Part shown: in pieces, positions 22,808-33,480 of the stretch
How the letters are laid out: every line of letters begins with the position of its first letter
How positions within the stretch are numbered: the stretch's first letter is position 1
Assembly: GCF_036850765.1 (NCBI RefSeq)
Contig: NC_089498.1
Coordinates: 51,077,795-51,141,794 of the forward strand
Origin: Saccopteryx bilineata
Lineage: Eukaryota; Chordata; Mammalia; Chiroptera; Emballonuridae
Direction of reading: 5' to 3'
DNA length: 64,000 bases
Program-made: the position numbers and the translations under genes
The notes under the pieces: model-generated
Seen by the model: the letters and a program-made list of their open reading frames with translations, nothing else
What the model was told of the DNA's origin: nothing
Database searches by the model: none

Positions 22808-22929
22808 GCCTGATCTGTGGTGGCGCAGTGGATAAAGCGTCAACCTGGAATGCTGAGGTTGCCGGTTCAAAACCCTGGGCTTACCTGGTCAAGGCACATA
22901 TGGGAGTTGATGCTTCCTGCTCCTCCCCC

Positions 22930-22974
<45 letters not shown>

Positions 22975-23021
22975 CTATAATGAATAAATAAAATCTTAAA
23001 AAAAGAATATAAAATAATTTT
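22808..23021 (+). mobile_element. Type B SINE
   Basis: The head GCCTGATCTGTGGTGGCGCA starts at 22808. The B box region GGTTCAAAACC is close to consensus, and the tail contains (CT)n and AATAAATAAAA. A perfect 13-bp TSD, AAAAATCAATTGA, lies at 22795-22807 and 23022-23034. Confidence 0.95.
22935..22971. repeat. (TC)n microsatellite inside a SINE
   Basis: A run of about 18 TC units from the tail of the type B SINE. Confidence 0.9.
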
Positions 23022-23034
23022 AAAAATCAATTGA

Positions 23035-23165
23035 TATATCATTTTAAATGGTTGCATAGTATTCGATTGCATGAATGGTTCATAACCAAAAGTCTATTTT
23101 TGCTCATTTAAGTTGTTCTCAATTTGTCACTATTATATATTACTGAGATGAATTTCTTATTTTAT
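23035..23165 (-). mobile_element. Old L1-like fragment, antisense
   Basis: AATGGTTGCATAGTATTCGA and TTTAAGTTGTTCTCAATTTG match the antisense L1 text about a pole-like stop position in ORF2/3' UTR of old elements. It probably belongs with the fragment at 24.5-25.2 kb or is a separate old copy. Confidence 0.5.
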
Positions 23166-23617
23166 TTTATTTTTATTATTTTAGTTTAAACTCCCAGAAA
23201 TCAAAATTATCTGACACAGGGTAGAAAATTTTTAACATACTTGGCATATGATCTCAAATCAAAAAGTCTTGTTGAATTAAGAAAATTACAAACCTATAAG
23301 TTTCCTGATAGCAGAGATTTTATCTTTTTAGAGTAACTCATACCCAGTATAGTTTCCTAACACTTAAAATAGTCTGGAATATAGGTACTCAAAAATATTT
23401 TTGCCTGATGACATATGACTATATTTAGGGTTTCATTGATTAAATTATTCTCAGATGAGCCTGGAGCCAAGCTATCAATAGAACATAAACTTTCTTTGAG
23501 TATTAATTTGTGTCCATAACATAGAAGAAAATAATACTCTATTTACTTTTTTTGTTTGTTCTCTGTCCTTACAACAAAAATAAGTAGGATCTGGGTATAT
23601 CTGCAAATAAATGTCTG
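23166..23617. other. Unassigned AT-rich sequence
   Basis: No gene or confident repeat is seen between the old L1-like fragment and the type C SINE. Confidence 0.35.
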
Positions 23618-23628
23618 TTTTGTAAACT

Positions 23629-23946
23629 TTTTTTTTTTTTTTTGGCAAGAGAGAGAGAAAGACATCAGACAGATAGCTAAGAAGGAAGAGAGATGAGAAG
23701 CATCAACTCGTAGTTGCAGCACTTTAATTCTTGCTTCTCATATGTGCCTTGACCAGGAAACTCCAGTTGAGCCAGTGACCCCTTGCTCAAGCCAGCAACC
23801 TTGTACTCAAGCCAGGAACCATGGGGTCCTGTCTGTGACCCCACATTCAAGTTGATGACTCTGAATTCAATCTGCTGAGCTGCTGCTCAAACCAGCGACC
23901 TTGGGGTTTTGAACCTGGATCCTCAGTGTCTCAGGTTGAAGCTATA
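23629..23946 (-). mobile_element. Type C SINE, antisense, head truncated
   Basis: The poly-T at 23629-23643 is the tail. The body contains GAGAAGCATCAACTCGTAGT and several GCTCAAGCCAGCAACC-like units (about 23788-23905). The expected head next to the B box (GCGCCACCGCCTGGTCAGGC) is missing, so the 5' end is truncated. Imperfect TTTGTAAACTT / TTTGTAAGCTT flanks suggest a TSD. Confidence 0.8.
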
Positions 23947-24017
23947 TAGTTTTTGTAAGCTTTTAGAGAAATTGTTGATCTTCAACCTTTGGAGGTGGTG
24001 ATAGTAATGCTAGTAGT

Positions 24018-24060
24018 AGTGGTGAGTGTGTATGTGTGTCTGTGTGTGTGTGTGTGTATG
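24018..24060. repeat. (TG)n-rich tract
   Basis: An imperfect TG repeat (GTGTGTATGTGTGTCTGTGT...) of about 20 units. Confidence 0.85.
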
Positions 24061-24535
24061 GTTGGGGGAGGTTGGCAGGGATGAGGATCAGGGCAGAGAT
24101 TCATGTTCCCCTTTTACCAGTTTAAAGATTTAATAACCTCTTTTATGATGTCTTCAATTACAACTTAATTAAAAAGACATAACACAGGTTTGCAACTTGG
24201 ACTTTGATTTAACTATACATGCATAATAAATCTCAGTGTCCTTAAAAAATGTACTTATTTGACTTATTTGGCTCAAATCGTCTATAGAGTTATAAACTGA
24301 AATACTTAAAAAACTTATGGAGTTCCAGTTCTTTCTCAAGACATCACAAGTTCTTAACACTAGATGGCATGGTAGAGTTATTATCCTATTCTTGGAAAGG
24401 GAAATCTACTCCAAAGCATAGAAATACTCAGTTTTGAGAAAAGTAGATAACTGAAGTAGGATAATATAGCTTTGACATAAGTACAAATGTGACAAATCTA
24501 TGCTTTTAAAAACTATTAACTGAGTGTATTTGATG
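24061..24535. other. Unassigned sequence
   Basis: No gene or repeat family recognised. Confidence 0.35.
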
Positions 24536-24539
24536 CCTT

Positions 24540-25200
24540 TTTCAGCTTTATTATAAAATTAATAATACTTATTTAAAAATTTAAATAATATAGAAAAATA
24601 AAAGTAGAAATCACTCATAATATCAGTACCTCAAAATTTCCACTGTTAACTAATGTTTTTGTAAATATTCTTGAGACTTTGACATGTATATAAATATTTA
24701 TAGATATAGATATACAGAAAATGCTATTCTGTTATATGCATTTTACCAAATAAACTATAGGAATATTTCATGTCACTAACTATACATTAACATTAAAAAA
24801 GTAATGGTTATAGAATTTTCCCATAGAGCAATTTCACCATAATTATTTATTTATTTCATTGATCTATTATTGTTACTTTAGATTGCTTTTGAAATTTTAT
24901 TGTTGTAAATGCTGAAATTAGTATCTTTATTTAAGTTTTAAAATACTTTTCTGATTATCTTCTCAAATTAAATTTCTAGGTAAAATGGCATACATCTTAA
25001 AATTTTGACCCAAATATTGTCAGATGGATTACCAGAATTGCTAGACCAATTTACTTCCATTACTGTTGAGAGTTCTTAAGATAAGGCTATTTCTCTAATA
25101 CTTATGCCAACACTGGGTATTCTTATTCTTTTCATTGTTTTTCACTATTAAAGTGAAAAATTGATAAATTTTTTCATTTTACAGATTAAAAAAAGATTAC
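24540..25200 (-). mobile_element. Ancient L1/HAL1-type fragment, antisense
   Basis: Blocks match an antisense ancient L1: TTATCTTCTCAAATTAAATTTCTAGG, AGATGGATTACCAGAATTGC, CTAGACCAATTTACTTCCAT and ATGCCAACACTGGGTATTCT, in order. Highly diverged; no open frame. Confidence 0.6.
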
Positions 25201-25299
25201 TAGTGAGATTATATATATATTTTGCCATTTATATATATTTTTAAATCACATGCTTGTATGATCAACTGACTATTCCTTTGGGATATTTGTGTTTTTCAA

Positions 25300-26235
25300 T
25301 AGATTTATTTTAAAATTTTAATTTTTTAGGAGCAGTTTTGGGTTCACAGAAAAACTGAAAGAAAGATAAAGAGATTTTCTATGTATATCCTACTCCCATA
25401 TAAGCATAGCCTTCTCCGTTATCAATATATGCCTTTAGAATGGTACATTTGCTGTAATTGATGAACCTACATCAATACATCATAAACACTCAAAGTCCAT
25501 AGTTTACATTAGGGTTCACTCTTGGTATTATACAATCCATGGGTTTGAACACATGTATAATGTTATGTATTTATCATCATAGTATCGTATAAAGAGTATT
25601 TTCACTGCCCAAAATATTGTCTGTGCTCTAACACTTGGGGACCACTGATCTGGTTACTGTATCCATATTTTGCCTTCTTCAGGATGTAGCCTTTTCAGAT
25701 TGGCTTCTTTCACTTAGTAGAATGCATTTAGGTTTCACTATGTCTTTTCATAGCTTGATAATTCATTTCCAGATTATCAATTACTTCGTTCATGGAATAT
25801 GCCTTTGGTTTACATCTAGAAAGTCATCACCATAACCAATGTCACCTAGATTTTCATCAAACCCAATGTTATCTTCTAAGAGTTTTATATTTTTCTATTT
25901 TACATTGAGATCTGTAATCAATTTTGAGTTAATTCTTGTAAAGGGTATAGAGGTTATGTCTAGATTTTTTTTTATATGTAGATATACGATTGTTCCAGTA
26001 CCATTTGTTGAAAAGACTATCTTTGCTTCCTTACATTGCCATAGCTCTTTTGTTAAAGATCAATTGACTCACATAAAGTGGGTCTATTTCTGGGCTTCTA
26101 TTCTGTTCCCTTGATTTGTCTATTCTTGTACTGATACCACACTGTCTTGATTTATAGTAAGTCTTGAAGTTGGTGGGTGGTGTCAGTCCTTCAACTTCAT
26201 TTTTCTCTATCGGTATCATGTTGGCTGTTCTCAAA
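25300..26235 (-). mobile_element. Old L1M fragment, antisense
   Basis: Antisense L1M blocks: GAGCAGTTTTGGGTTCACAG, GTAGCCTTTTCAGATTGGCT, ATGTCTTTTCATAGCTTGAT, ATTTTGAGTTAATTCTTGTA, CCATTTGTTGAAAAGACTAT and TTCTATTCTGTTCCCTTGAT. The ORF2 part is decayed. It abuts an antisense L2 at about 26237. Confidence 0.85.
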
Positions 26236-26867
26236 CTCAAGAGCAATAGGGAGGCTTTTAAGTAGGAGAGTGACATGATAAGAGTTGCATTTGGTAAATT
26301 TCACTATAACAAGAGTGGCGATAATGGATTGAAAGGGGCTAGAGTAGGAGAGAGGGACCAATGTGAGGGCTCCTGCAGTGGTCCAGGGGAGTAGTTATGG
26401 TAGCATGAACTAGGGTGGTGGCTGTGAAGAGCATGGAAATAGCTTTAAGAGATATTGAGGAAGTGGGATTGATGGAGCAAGGGGGTAGATTGAAAATGGG
26501 TTTGTGGTAGAAGATATACCCAGGATGACTTTTAACTTTATGGCTTATGCAATTGAATAGATAGTGATGTGCACTGGAAGAAAGGGCATACTGGAGGACA
26601 AACAAGTTTGAAACAGCGGAGTATAAGTTAAGAACAGAACATGTCACGATTGGGATTCCTCTGGACATAAAAATAGAAATAATAAGTTGGTATCAGATAT
26701 CAAATATGGAGTTCAAAAGACAGATCTAGGCAAGAGATACTTATTTGGAAAATTATGGCACTTGTATGTGAACTGAAGCCACAGGCATATTAGAGATTAT
26801 ATAAGGAGAAAGATAGTGGGAAAAGAGCAAAGGGCCTAAGGCTCAGCCTCAAGGAAATCCAACATTT

Positions 26868-28361
26868 TTTTTTTATAATTTTATTTTTTTAATGGGGCGA
26901 CATCAATAAATCAGGTTACATATATTCAAAGATCAACAAGTCCAGGTTATCTTGTCTTTCAATTATGTTGCATACCCATCACCCAAAGTCAGATTGTCCT
27001 GTCACCTTCTATCTAGTTTTCTTTGTGCCCCTCCCTCTCCCCCTTTCCCTCTCCCTTTCCCCCCTCCCCCCGTAACCACCACACTCTTATCAATGTCTCT
27101 TAGTTTCACTTTTATGTCCCACCTACGTATGGAATAATGCAGTTCCTGGTTTTTTCTGATTTACTTATTCCACTTCGTATAATGTTATCAAGATCCCACC
27201 ATTTTGCTGTAAATGATCCGATGTCATCATTTCTTATGGCTGAGTAGTATTCCATAGTGTATATGTGCCACATCTTCTTTATCCAGTCATCTATTGATGG
27301 GCTTTTTGGTTGTTTCCATGTCCTGGCCACTGTGAACAATGCTGCAATGAACATGGGGCTGCATGTGTCTTTACGTATCAATGTTTCTGAGTTTTGGGGG
27401 TATATACCCAGTAGAGGGATTGCTAGGTCATAAGGTAGTTCTATTTTCAGTTTTTTGAGGAACCACCATACTTTCTTCCATAATGGTTGTACTACTTTAC
27501 ATTCCCACCAACAGTGGATGAGGGTTCCTTTTTCTCCACAGCCTCTCCAACATTTGCTATTACCTGTCTTGTTAATAATAGCTAATCTAACAGGTGTGAG
27601 GTGGTATCTCATTGCAGTTTTGATTTGCATTTCTCTAATAACTAAAGAAGATGAGCATCTTTTCATATATCTGTTGGCCATTTGTACTTCCTCCTGAAAG
27701 AAGTGTCTGTTCATGTCCTCTTCCCATTTTTTTTATTGGATTGTTTGTTTGTTTGTTGTTGAGTTTTATGAGTTCTTTGTATATTTTGGATATTAGGCCC
27801 TTATCTGAGCTGTTGTTTGAAAATATCATTTCCCATTTAGTTGGCTTTCTGTTTATTTTGTTATCAGTTTCTCTTGCTGAGCAAAAACTTCTTAGTCTGA
27901 TGTAGTCCCATTCATTAATTTTTGCCTTCACTTCTCTTGCCTGTGGAGTCAAATTCATAAAATGCTCTTTAAAACCCAGGTCCATGAATTGAGTACCTAT
28001 GTCTTCTTCTATGTACTTAATTGTTTCAGGTCTTATGTTTAGATCTTTGATCCATTTTGAGTTAATTTTTGTACAGGGGGACAAACTGTAGTCCAGTTTC
28101 ATTCTTTTGCATGTGGCTTTCCAGTTTTCCCAGCACCATTTATTGAAGAGGCTTTCTTTTCTCCATTGTGTGTTGTTGGCCCCTTTATCAAAAATTATTT
28201 GACTATATATATGTGGTTTTATTTCTGGACTTTCTATTCTGTTCCATTGGTCTGAGTGTCTATTTTTCTGCCAATACCATGCTGTTTTGATTGTCGTGGC
28301 CCTATAATAGAGTTTGAAGTCAGGTATTGTAATGCCACCAGCTTCATCCTTTTTCTTTAGG
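26868..28361 (-). mobile_element. 5'-truncated L1, antisense, 1.5 kb, young
   Basis: The element begins with a poly-T tail at 26868 and runs to its truncated 5' end at 28361 in ORF2. A perfect 15-bp TSD, GGAAATCCAACATTT, lies at 26853-26867 and 28362-28376, so it is a recent target-primed insertion. The antisense 3' end (GGGCGACATCAATAAATCAG) is the same L1 tail as at 31.2 and 41.7 kb. It landed inside an antisense L2. Confidence 0.97.
27112..28361 (-). pseudogene. L1 ORF2 C-terminal part, frameshifted
   Basis: Two frames cover the ORF2 C-terminus: 28102-27635 (end of the reverse-transcriptase thumb and downstream linker) and 27714-27112 (the last 200 residues, ending YVGGT). The shift between them falls at an A8 run (plus-strand T8 at 27727-27734) where seven A's would keep the frame. 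The cysteine-histidine motif CX3CX7HX4C is intact at 27552-27499. The reverse-transcriptase catalytic core and endonuclease are absent by truncation, so the copy cannot move itself. Confidence 0.9.
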
Positions 28362-28510
28362 GGAAATCCAACATTTAATGGATTATGCCTATACAGAAGA
28401 GCATGAGCTTGGAAAAAAAAAACTAAGGAGCAGCCAGATAGGACATGTTTTAATGCCCTGGTAGGACATAGGGGAGAGTGTGGTGTTCTAGCACCATGGG
28501 TAACTACATT

Positions 28511-29480
28511 TTATTTCTGTGATACCATTAGTCTGGTTATGACTATTGGAAAAGGAGTAGACATTTGACTTAAAAACAGCTGGTTTGAAAGCTAACCAAA
28601 GCATATTAGGTTTTCTGACTCAAATGCTCCTCCCAACAGGAGCTTTCTATTGAAGGATGAGTTAATGAACAAATTGGATCCTCTGTCTTGGAGATGCTGA
28701 ATGCCAGATGCACAGAAGAAGGGAGAACTTGGAAGGAAGGGAAGGAACCAATGATTTACAGAGAGGAAAAAAGGCAGGGAGGGTAGCTGAATTTTCATCA
28801 TGATGGAGCAGGAAGCAAGAAGCTATTCTTGCCTAGTGGGAAGAGGCAACTTTGTATCTAGAATTATGTTGAATTCCAAACAACCTTTTGGTTTCTGAGT
28901 TATATTTCTCTCTATGTGAGCCAACATGTGTGGCTATTTATTAGTTCCTGGAAGCCCAGGTCACTTAGTGATTAGTGTCATCATTCTTATTTCCACATAT
29001 ATCATATTAAAAAAAAACTTACTACAGGAGTAACCTAAGTCTGTTCTAATTTAAACTGTTCATTCTCTCCCTTTCTGCAGAAATTTCATGTTTTGTTTTG
29101 TTTTTTAATTTTCTCATTATTGTTTTCACAGAAATTTCACTCCTTTAGTTTCTACCAGCCTCACTCTGATTATGTCCATGTGTATTCTGTGGATTCTTTT
29201 ATGTACACACTCTAGGAAAACTCATAATCCATGACATACTAGTCCAGATCTGCAGTGGTTTTGCATTTAAAGAAACATGGTCCCAGCAGGAATTTTCATC
29301 TTACCTCTTTAATGGGGCTCAAGCACTTTTACACACCTGCTCTTATCAAAAGCTCCTTTTCTAGCACCCCAACTCAAGAAAGGGTCTTACTCTTCTACCA
29401 CAACAGTGGCTGCACCAGGAGATGACCAGAGAGTGGGCTTAAGCTAGGGTGATTGAATGTCCAGAGCTTTGTATCTTTTG
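28511..29480. other. Unassigned sequence
   Basis: About 1 kb with no gene or confident repeat. Purine-rich near 28690-28790. Confidence 0.35.
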
Positions 29481-29489
29481 ACTCATCAT

Positions 29490-29496
<7 letters not shown>

Positions 29497-29526
<30 letters not shown>

Positions 29527-29528
29527 TT
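29497..29528. repeat. (TTTA)n tail microsatellite
   Basis: Eight or so TTTA units forming the tail of the antisense SINE. Confidence 0.9.
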
Positions 29529-29892
29529 TTGTATTTCTCCGAAGCTGGAAACCGGGAGAGACAGTCAGACAGACTCCCGCATGCGCCCAACCGGGATCCA
29601 CCCGGCACACCCACCAGGGGCGACGCTCTGCCCCTCCAGGGCGTTGCTCTGCCGCGACCAGAGCCACTCCAGTGCCTGGGGCGGAGGCCAAGGAGCCATC
29701 CCCAGCACCCGGGCCATCTTTGCTCCAATGGAGCCTCGGCTGCGGGAGGGGAAGAGAGAGACAGAGAGGAAGGAGGGGGTGGGGGGTGGAGAAGCAAATG
29801 GGCGCTTCTCCTATGTGCCCTGGCCGGGAATCGAACCCGGGTCCCCCGCATGACAGGCCGATGCTCTACCGCTGAGCCAACCGGCCAGGGCT
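29497..29892 (-). mobile_element. Type A SINE, antisense, young
   Basis: The minus-strand head is GCCCTGGCCGGTTGGCTCAG from 29891, with a perfect B box GGTTCGATTCC. The plus-strand TTTA repeats at 29497-29528 are the tail. A perfect 14-bp TSD, TCATCATAATTATT, lies at 29483-29496 and 29893-29906. CpG sites are well kept. The GCTCTGCCC core is present as two units. Large open frames across this element are SINE artefacts. Confidence 0.97.
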
Positions 29893-29906
29893 TCATCATA
29901 ATTATT

Positions 29907-30796
29907 AATAGTGGCTATTTCCATTCTCAAAAGTTACTCCATTTAAACAGAATCAGACTGATGAAAGATGGGCACAACTCTCATCTCATTCAGTTGTTGC
30001 ACTCTGATTGGGTCATTGGGTCAATGATGGGCCTTCAGTTGATCAGTTCATAACTATATGTGACACAAGGAGCCAGTTAACCAGTTTATAAGGAGTTTTT
30101 AAAAACCAAATGAGCTGGGCGCAGATGCTTCTCCAATTTAAAGTATAGTATTAGAAAACCTTCTAAGTACTTAGCATAACAGTTTCTACTTATCAACATT
30201 TAGTCTCCTTAACCATTTGACTAGTGAGTTTTTATCATGCTTGTTGACCCCTGGGAGTAAGTTGTTTTTGTTTGTTTGTTTGTTTTGTTTTTTTTTTCAA
30301 AATATTAAACTAGTTCCAGTTACAGTTTTATTTAACTTAAAATTATGTTTGTTTGATAACCAGTTTATGAAAACAAAAAGAATATACATTTGCCTTTTTT
30401 TTCATCGTACATGTAGGATCATACTCTGGATGGTCAGGAGGCCCGAGGACATACATGAACATTTGTACTACTCAAAGGGTTAAAATAGTTATGAGATAAA
30501 GTCATACATTTAATTTTCTTTTTTCCCCCAAAAAAATGTTCTCTTATACCAAAAATAAAAGTGAAGAAATGGCTATATTTATAAGTCTCTTAAATATTAT
30601 ATATATTGTTTAAATAAATAATCACTAACCCTCTTTCTTGCTGTTGCATTGACTCATTAGCCATTCGACTTAGTCTTCTAGGGGAGGATTCTCATTCATT
30701 ATTGTAATTGATGCCTTCTGTTTTCTTTGTAATAAGAGTTAGGAGTATTGAAATATGATCTTAAGACTTCTGATTTTGAGTCCTACCACTGCCATT
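29907..30796. other. Unassigned sequence
   Basis: No gene or repeat family recognised; a (TTTG)n-like tract lies at 30267-30290. Confidence 0.35.
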
Positions 30797-30812
30797 AATA
30801 ACCAACTGCGTG

Positions 30813-31238
30813 GATAAAGAAGATGGGGCACATATACACCATGGTATACTATTCAGCTAGAAGAAATGATGACATCGGATGACTTACAGCAGAATGGTGG
30901 AACCTTGATAACATTATGCGGAGTGAAATAAGCGAATCAGAAAAAAACAAGAACTGCAGGATTCCATACATTGGTGGGACATAAAAGCGAGACTAAGAGA
31001 CATGGACAGGAGTGTGGTGGTTATGGGGGGTGGGGGAGGGAAGGAGGGAGAGGGGGAAGGGGAGGGGGAGGGGTACAAAGAAAACTGGATAGAGGGTGAC
31101 GGAGGACGGTCTCTCTTTGGGTGATGGGTATGCAACAGAACTAAATGACAAGATAACCTGGAAATGTTTTCTTTGAATATATGTACCCTGATTTATTGAT
31201 GTCACCCCATTAAAATAAAAATTTATTCATTAAAAAAA
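30813..31238 (+). mobile_element. L1 3' end, sense, 5'-truncated, 0.43 kb
   Basis: It holds the last ORF2 codons (ending at the GGTGGGACATAA near 30983), then the L1 3' UTR with a G-rich purine tract and the tail ACCCTGATTTATTGATGTCA plus poly-A. A 16-bp TSD, AATAACCAACTGCGTG at 30797-30812 and AATAACCAACTGCATG at 31239-31254, differs only by a CG-to-CA change. Confidence 0.95.
31017..31074 (+). repeat. G-rich purine tract in L1 3' UTR
   Basis: Many runs of three or more G's in about 58 bp (GGGGGG, GGGGG, GGGAGG...), enough for G-quadruplex folding in principle. The same place in the 41.5-kb copy is weaker, and in the antisense copy it appears as C runs at 27025-27071. Confidence 0.85.
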
Positions 31239-31254
31239 AATAACCAACTGCATG

Positions 31255-32140
31255 ATTTTGGAAGCTTATTTGATGGCTTCAGTCTTAGTTTGTTTGTTTT
31301 TTTCTGAAAAATGGAGAAAATACTTCTTACCCTTTAAGATTCTTGTGTATATGTTTATAAGCATATTGCTTAGCATTACAACTCAACAAATCTCAGGAAT
31401 TTTTGTTATTGTGACTGTAGATTAACAGGTTACCAAATGTGAGAATCTGTATCATCCTAAGCAGTTCTGATGATGATTCTTTCATTATTTAATGTAAACC
31501 AACTAGATTTAAAAAATATTTTTAGATGCCCATAGTGGAGAAAAGAATAGCAAAGTGTCTCATGTCATTGATGATTAAAAGAAAATTCTGACACAAACAC
31601 TGTTTGAAAATGAAATTTGGCATCCCAGGATAAAACAGCAAAACCTCTTATGCTTTGGGACCTCTGGACTTGAGCAGTTTGTGGAGTTGGCCTGTTATAG
31701 GCAGATGGTTTTATTGTCAGATTGCAGTGATTAAGTAATAGAGGAAATCTTATGAAACAATAGTCTTAACTTTGCATAGTCAGTCAGTCCGTAGAGACTG
31801 TAGTTGTCATAAAACATCTGAATGGAAAAGTTGTATCAGAGGAAAACATGAGCAACTTTCTCATAAAAGTTGACTCCATCCTCTGTCTGCCTTCCTAAAT
31901 TTCTTTGTTATAGAGCAATGGCTCAAAGGATCTGGCAATAGCTGCTGTCAATTTTGTTTTATCACTAGTAGAAGAGGAAAAGTCAAAGGCAAAAGAGACA
32001 AGTCTATGGCTCTGGAAAATCTATAAAAAAATAAAGCTGAAATTTAAGATAGCAACCCCTTTTCATTTGAAGTGTTTGGTAATAATGTATTTGCTCTCTT
32101 TCCATTAAAAACATTTCCATACATTACCCATCCAGATCAT
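31255..32140. other. Unassigned sequence
   Basis: About 0.9 kb with no gene or confident repeat. Confidence 0.35.
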
Positions 32141-32162
32141 TTAAAATATGAATGATTGATTT

Positions 32163-32553
32163 TTTTTTTTCATTTTTCTGAAGCTGGAAACAGGGAGAGA
32201 CAGTCAGACAGACTCCCATATGCACCCGACCGGGATCCACCCGGCATGCCCACCATGGGGCGATGCTCTGCCCACCAGGGGGCGATGCTCTGCCCATCCT
32301 GGGCGTCGCCATGTTGCGACCAGAGCCACTCTAGCCCCTGAGGCAGAGGCCACAGAGCCATCCCCAGCGCCCGGGCCATCTTTGCTCCAATGGAGCCTTG
32401 GCTGCGGGAGGGGAAGAGAGAGACAGAGAGGAAAGCGCGGTGGAGGGGTGGAGAAGCAAATGGGTGCTTCTCCTGTGTGCCCTGGCTGGGAATCGAACCC
32501 AGGTCCTCTGCACACTAGGCCGATGCTCTACCGCTGAGCCAACCGGCCAGGGC
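32163..32553 (-). mobile_element. Type A SINE, antisense, young, expanded core
   Basis: A perfect 14-bp TSD, TGAATGATTGATTT, lies at 32149-32162 and 32554-32567. The minus-strand head GCCCTGGCCGGTTGGCTCAG starts at 32553 with intact A and B boxes. The core has two adjacent near-identical GGGCGATGCTCTGCCCA units (32258-32300) plus a third diverged one, more than in several other copies. Confidence 0.97.
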
Positions 32554-32881
32554 TGAATGATTGATTTGAAAAGAATATTTAAAACTTTTTTGTCCCTATA
32601 TTTTTTTTAATCTGATTATAACATAATTTATATACTTCTTATGACCACGGATGATGCTATTTGCATGGCTTCTGTGGGTGCAATGCAGAACACATTCCTA
32701 GCAGCTGTGGCTGATGCAATGCTGTGAGAATACTCCAGCTCCCAGAAGCCTCCTGGGCACACCCAGGAAGGGAGCTCACCCACTATAAGGAAGTGACTTA
32801 GCGCCAACCATGCAGCTCCCTGATCTTTTTAGCCATTGGCTATGAAGGACACACTATAACATCCTATTGGCTGAACCCATG

Positions 32882-32889
32882 TATATAAG
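32882..32889 (+). promoter_or_regulatory. TATA box of the solo LTR
   Basis: TATATAAG, placed about 110 bp from the LTR end. Initiation would be expected near 32910-32915. Whether it is active in this genome cannot be seen from the sequence. Confidence 0.7.
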
Positions 32890-32904
32890 CTAGTTTAGTT
32901 CCTG

Positions 32905-32910
32905 AATAAA
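32905..32910 (+). terminator. AATAAA polyadenylation signal of the solo LTR
   Basis: Canonical hexamer 16 bp after the TATA box, so upstream of or at the expected cap site; this is the layout of LTRs with a very short R. Confidence 0.7.
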
Positions 32911-32999
32911 GTGGATCTGCGTCACTGAACCTGATCCCTGGAGTCAGGTTTTTGCGTCTCCGTCGTCCTCACCCCCGGCAGGACTTGTCCACAGGCTTC

Positions 33000-33364
33000 T
33001 ACAATTAATATAGATTGGCTTGTAAGTTTTGCATATGGTTGATTTATATAATTGGTATAACTTAATTACATTCCTCTTTCACTTAGATCTTTGCTAGAGA
33101 ATTTCTCTGTATAACAGATTATCTCTTTTTCAGCTACAGTTGGCTGGGTATTTTAGGAAAAAGCATAAGGAATATAGAGACTAAAACATTTTATTCCTAT
33201 CTCTTCACAGAACTTTTGACCTAAGGACCCCTAACCAATCTCTTTTCATATATCCTTCATTCTGTCCCAGCATTGTGGGAGAGAGGGTAGGTAGATTCAT
33301 GTGGAAAAATTAAAGTCATGCTGGCATTGAAAAAAGTGGGAGCTGACTTGTACCAGAAGTCTCA
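33000..33364. other. Unassigned sequence
   Basis: No gene or repeat recognised. Confidence 0.35.
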
Positions 33365-33480
33365 ATGGGAAAGAATGTGGACTTTGGAGTAAGACCTGAG
33401 TTTGAAGCCCAATTACCTTACAAACAAAATATGTGACCTTCGACATACTGTATAACCCAAGGTCAAGAAACTAGTTAGGA
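33365..33480 (+). mobile_element. MIR fragment, sense
   Basis: GAATGTGGACTTTGGAGTAA, GACCTGAGTTTGAAGCCCAA and TATGTGACCTTCGACATACT follow MIR order. Only the 5' half remains. Confidence 0.7.

Larger units (their letters stand above)
26237..28510 (-). mobile_element. L2 LINE, antisense, split by an L1
   Basis: Left part 26237-26867 and right part 28377-28510 join across an L1 insertion. Blocks include GGCTTTTAAGTAGGAGAGTG, GCTCCTGCAGTGGTCCAGGG, CTAGGGTGGTGGCTGTGAAG, CAGGATGACTTTTAACTTTA, CTCAGCCTCAAGGAAATCCA, then after the L1 GAAGAGCATGAGCTTGG. This is an unusually long antisense L2 remnant with no intact frame. Confidence 0.7.
32673..32993 (+). mobile_element. Solo LTR, ERVK/betaretrovirus-like, 321 bp
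   Basis: The LTR begins TGTGGGTGC and ends TGTCCACA, with TGTGG/CCACA as its inverted ends. A perfect 6-bp TSD, GGCTTC, lies at 32667-32672 and 32994-32999; six-bp duplications are typical of class II (ERVK-like) elements. A TATA box (TATATAAG, 32882) is followed by AATAAA at 32905, which leaves very little room before the expected start site. This puts the polyadenylation signal in U3 and implies a very short R, as in known betaretroviruses. No proviral gene remains: the internal part was lost by LTR-LTR recombination. Confidence 0.9.

Noticed and set aside
23788..23905. CRISPR-like short repeats
   Set aside because: The GCTCAAGCC units are degenerate, adjacent and part of a SINE in a mammalian genome.
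27112..27714. 200-codon minus-strand frame as a host zinc-finger-like gene
   Set aside because: The Cys-His motif and YVGGT end are the L1 ORF2 C-terminus; TSD and poly-A tail confirm an insertion.
29457..30053. 198-codon plus-strand frame, with overlapping 127-codon and 90-codon frames
   Set aside because: They run across a type A SINE. The same peptide text (SDRLPHAP..., PGIEPG...) recurs at every type A copy in the window, so it is translated SINE.
32673..32993. Cellular gene promoter
   Set aside because: The TATA and AATAAA belong to an LTR with TG...CA ends and a 6-bp TSD; no downstream exon is seen.
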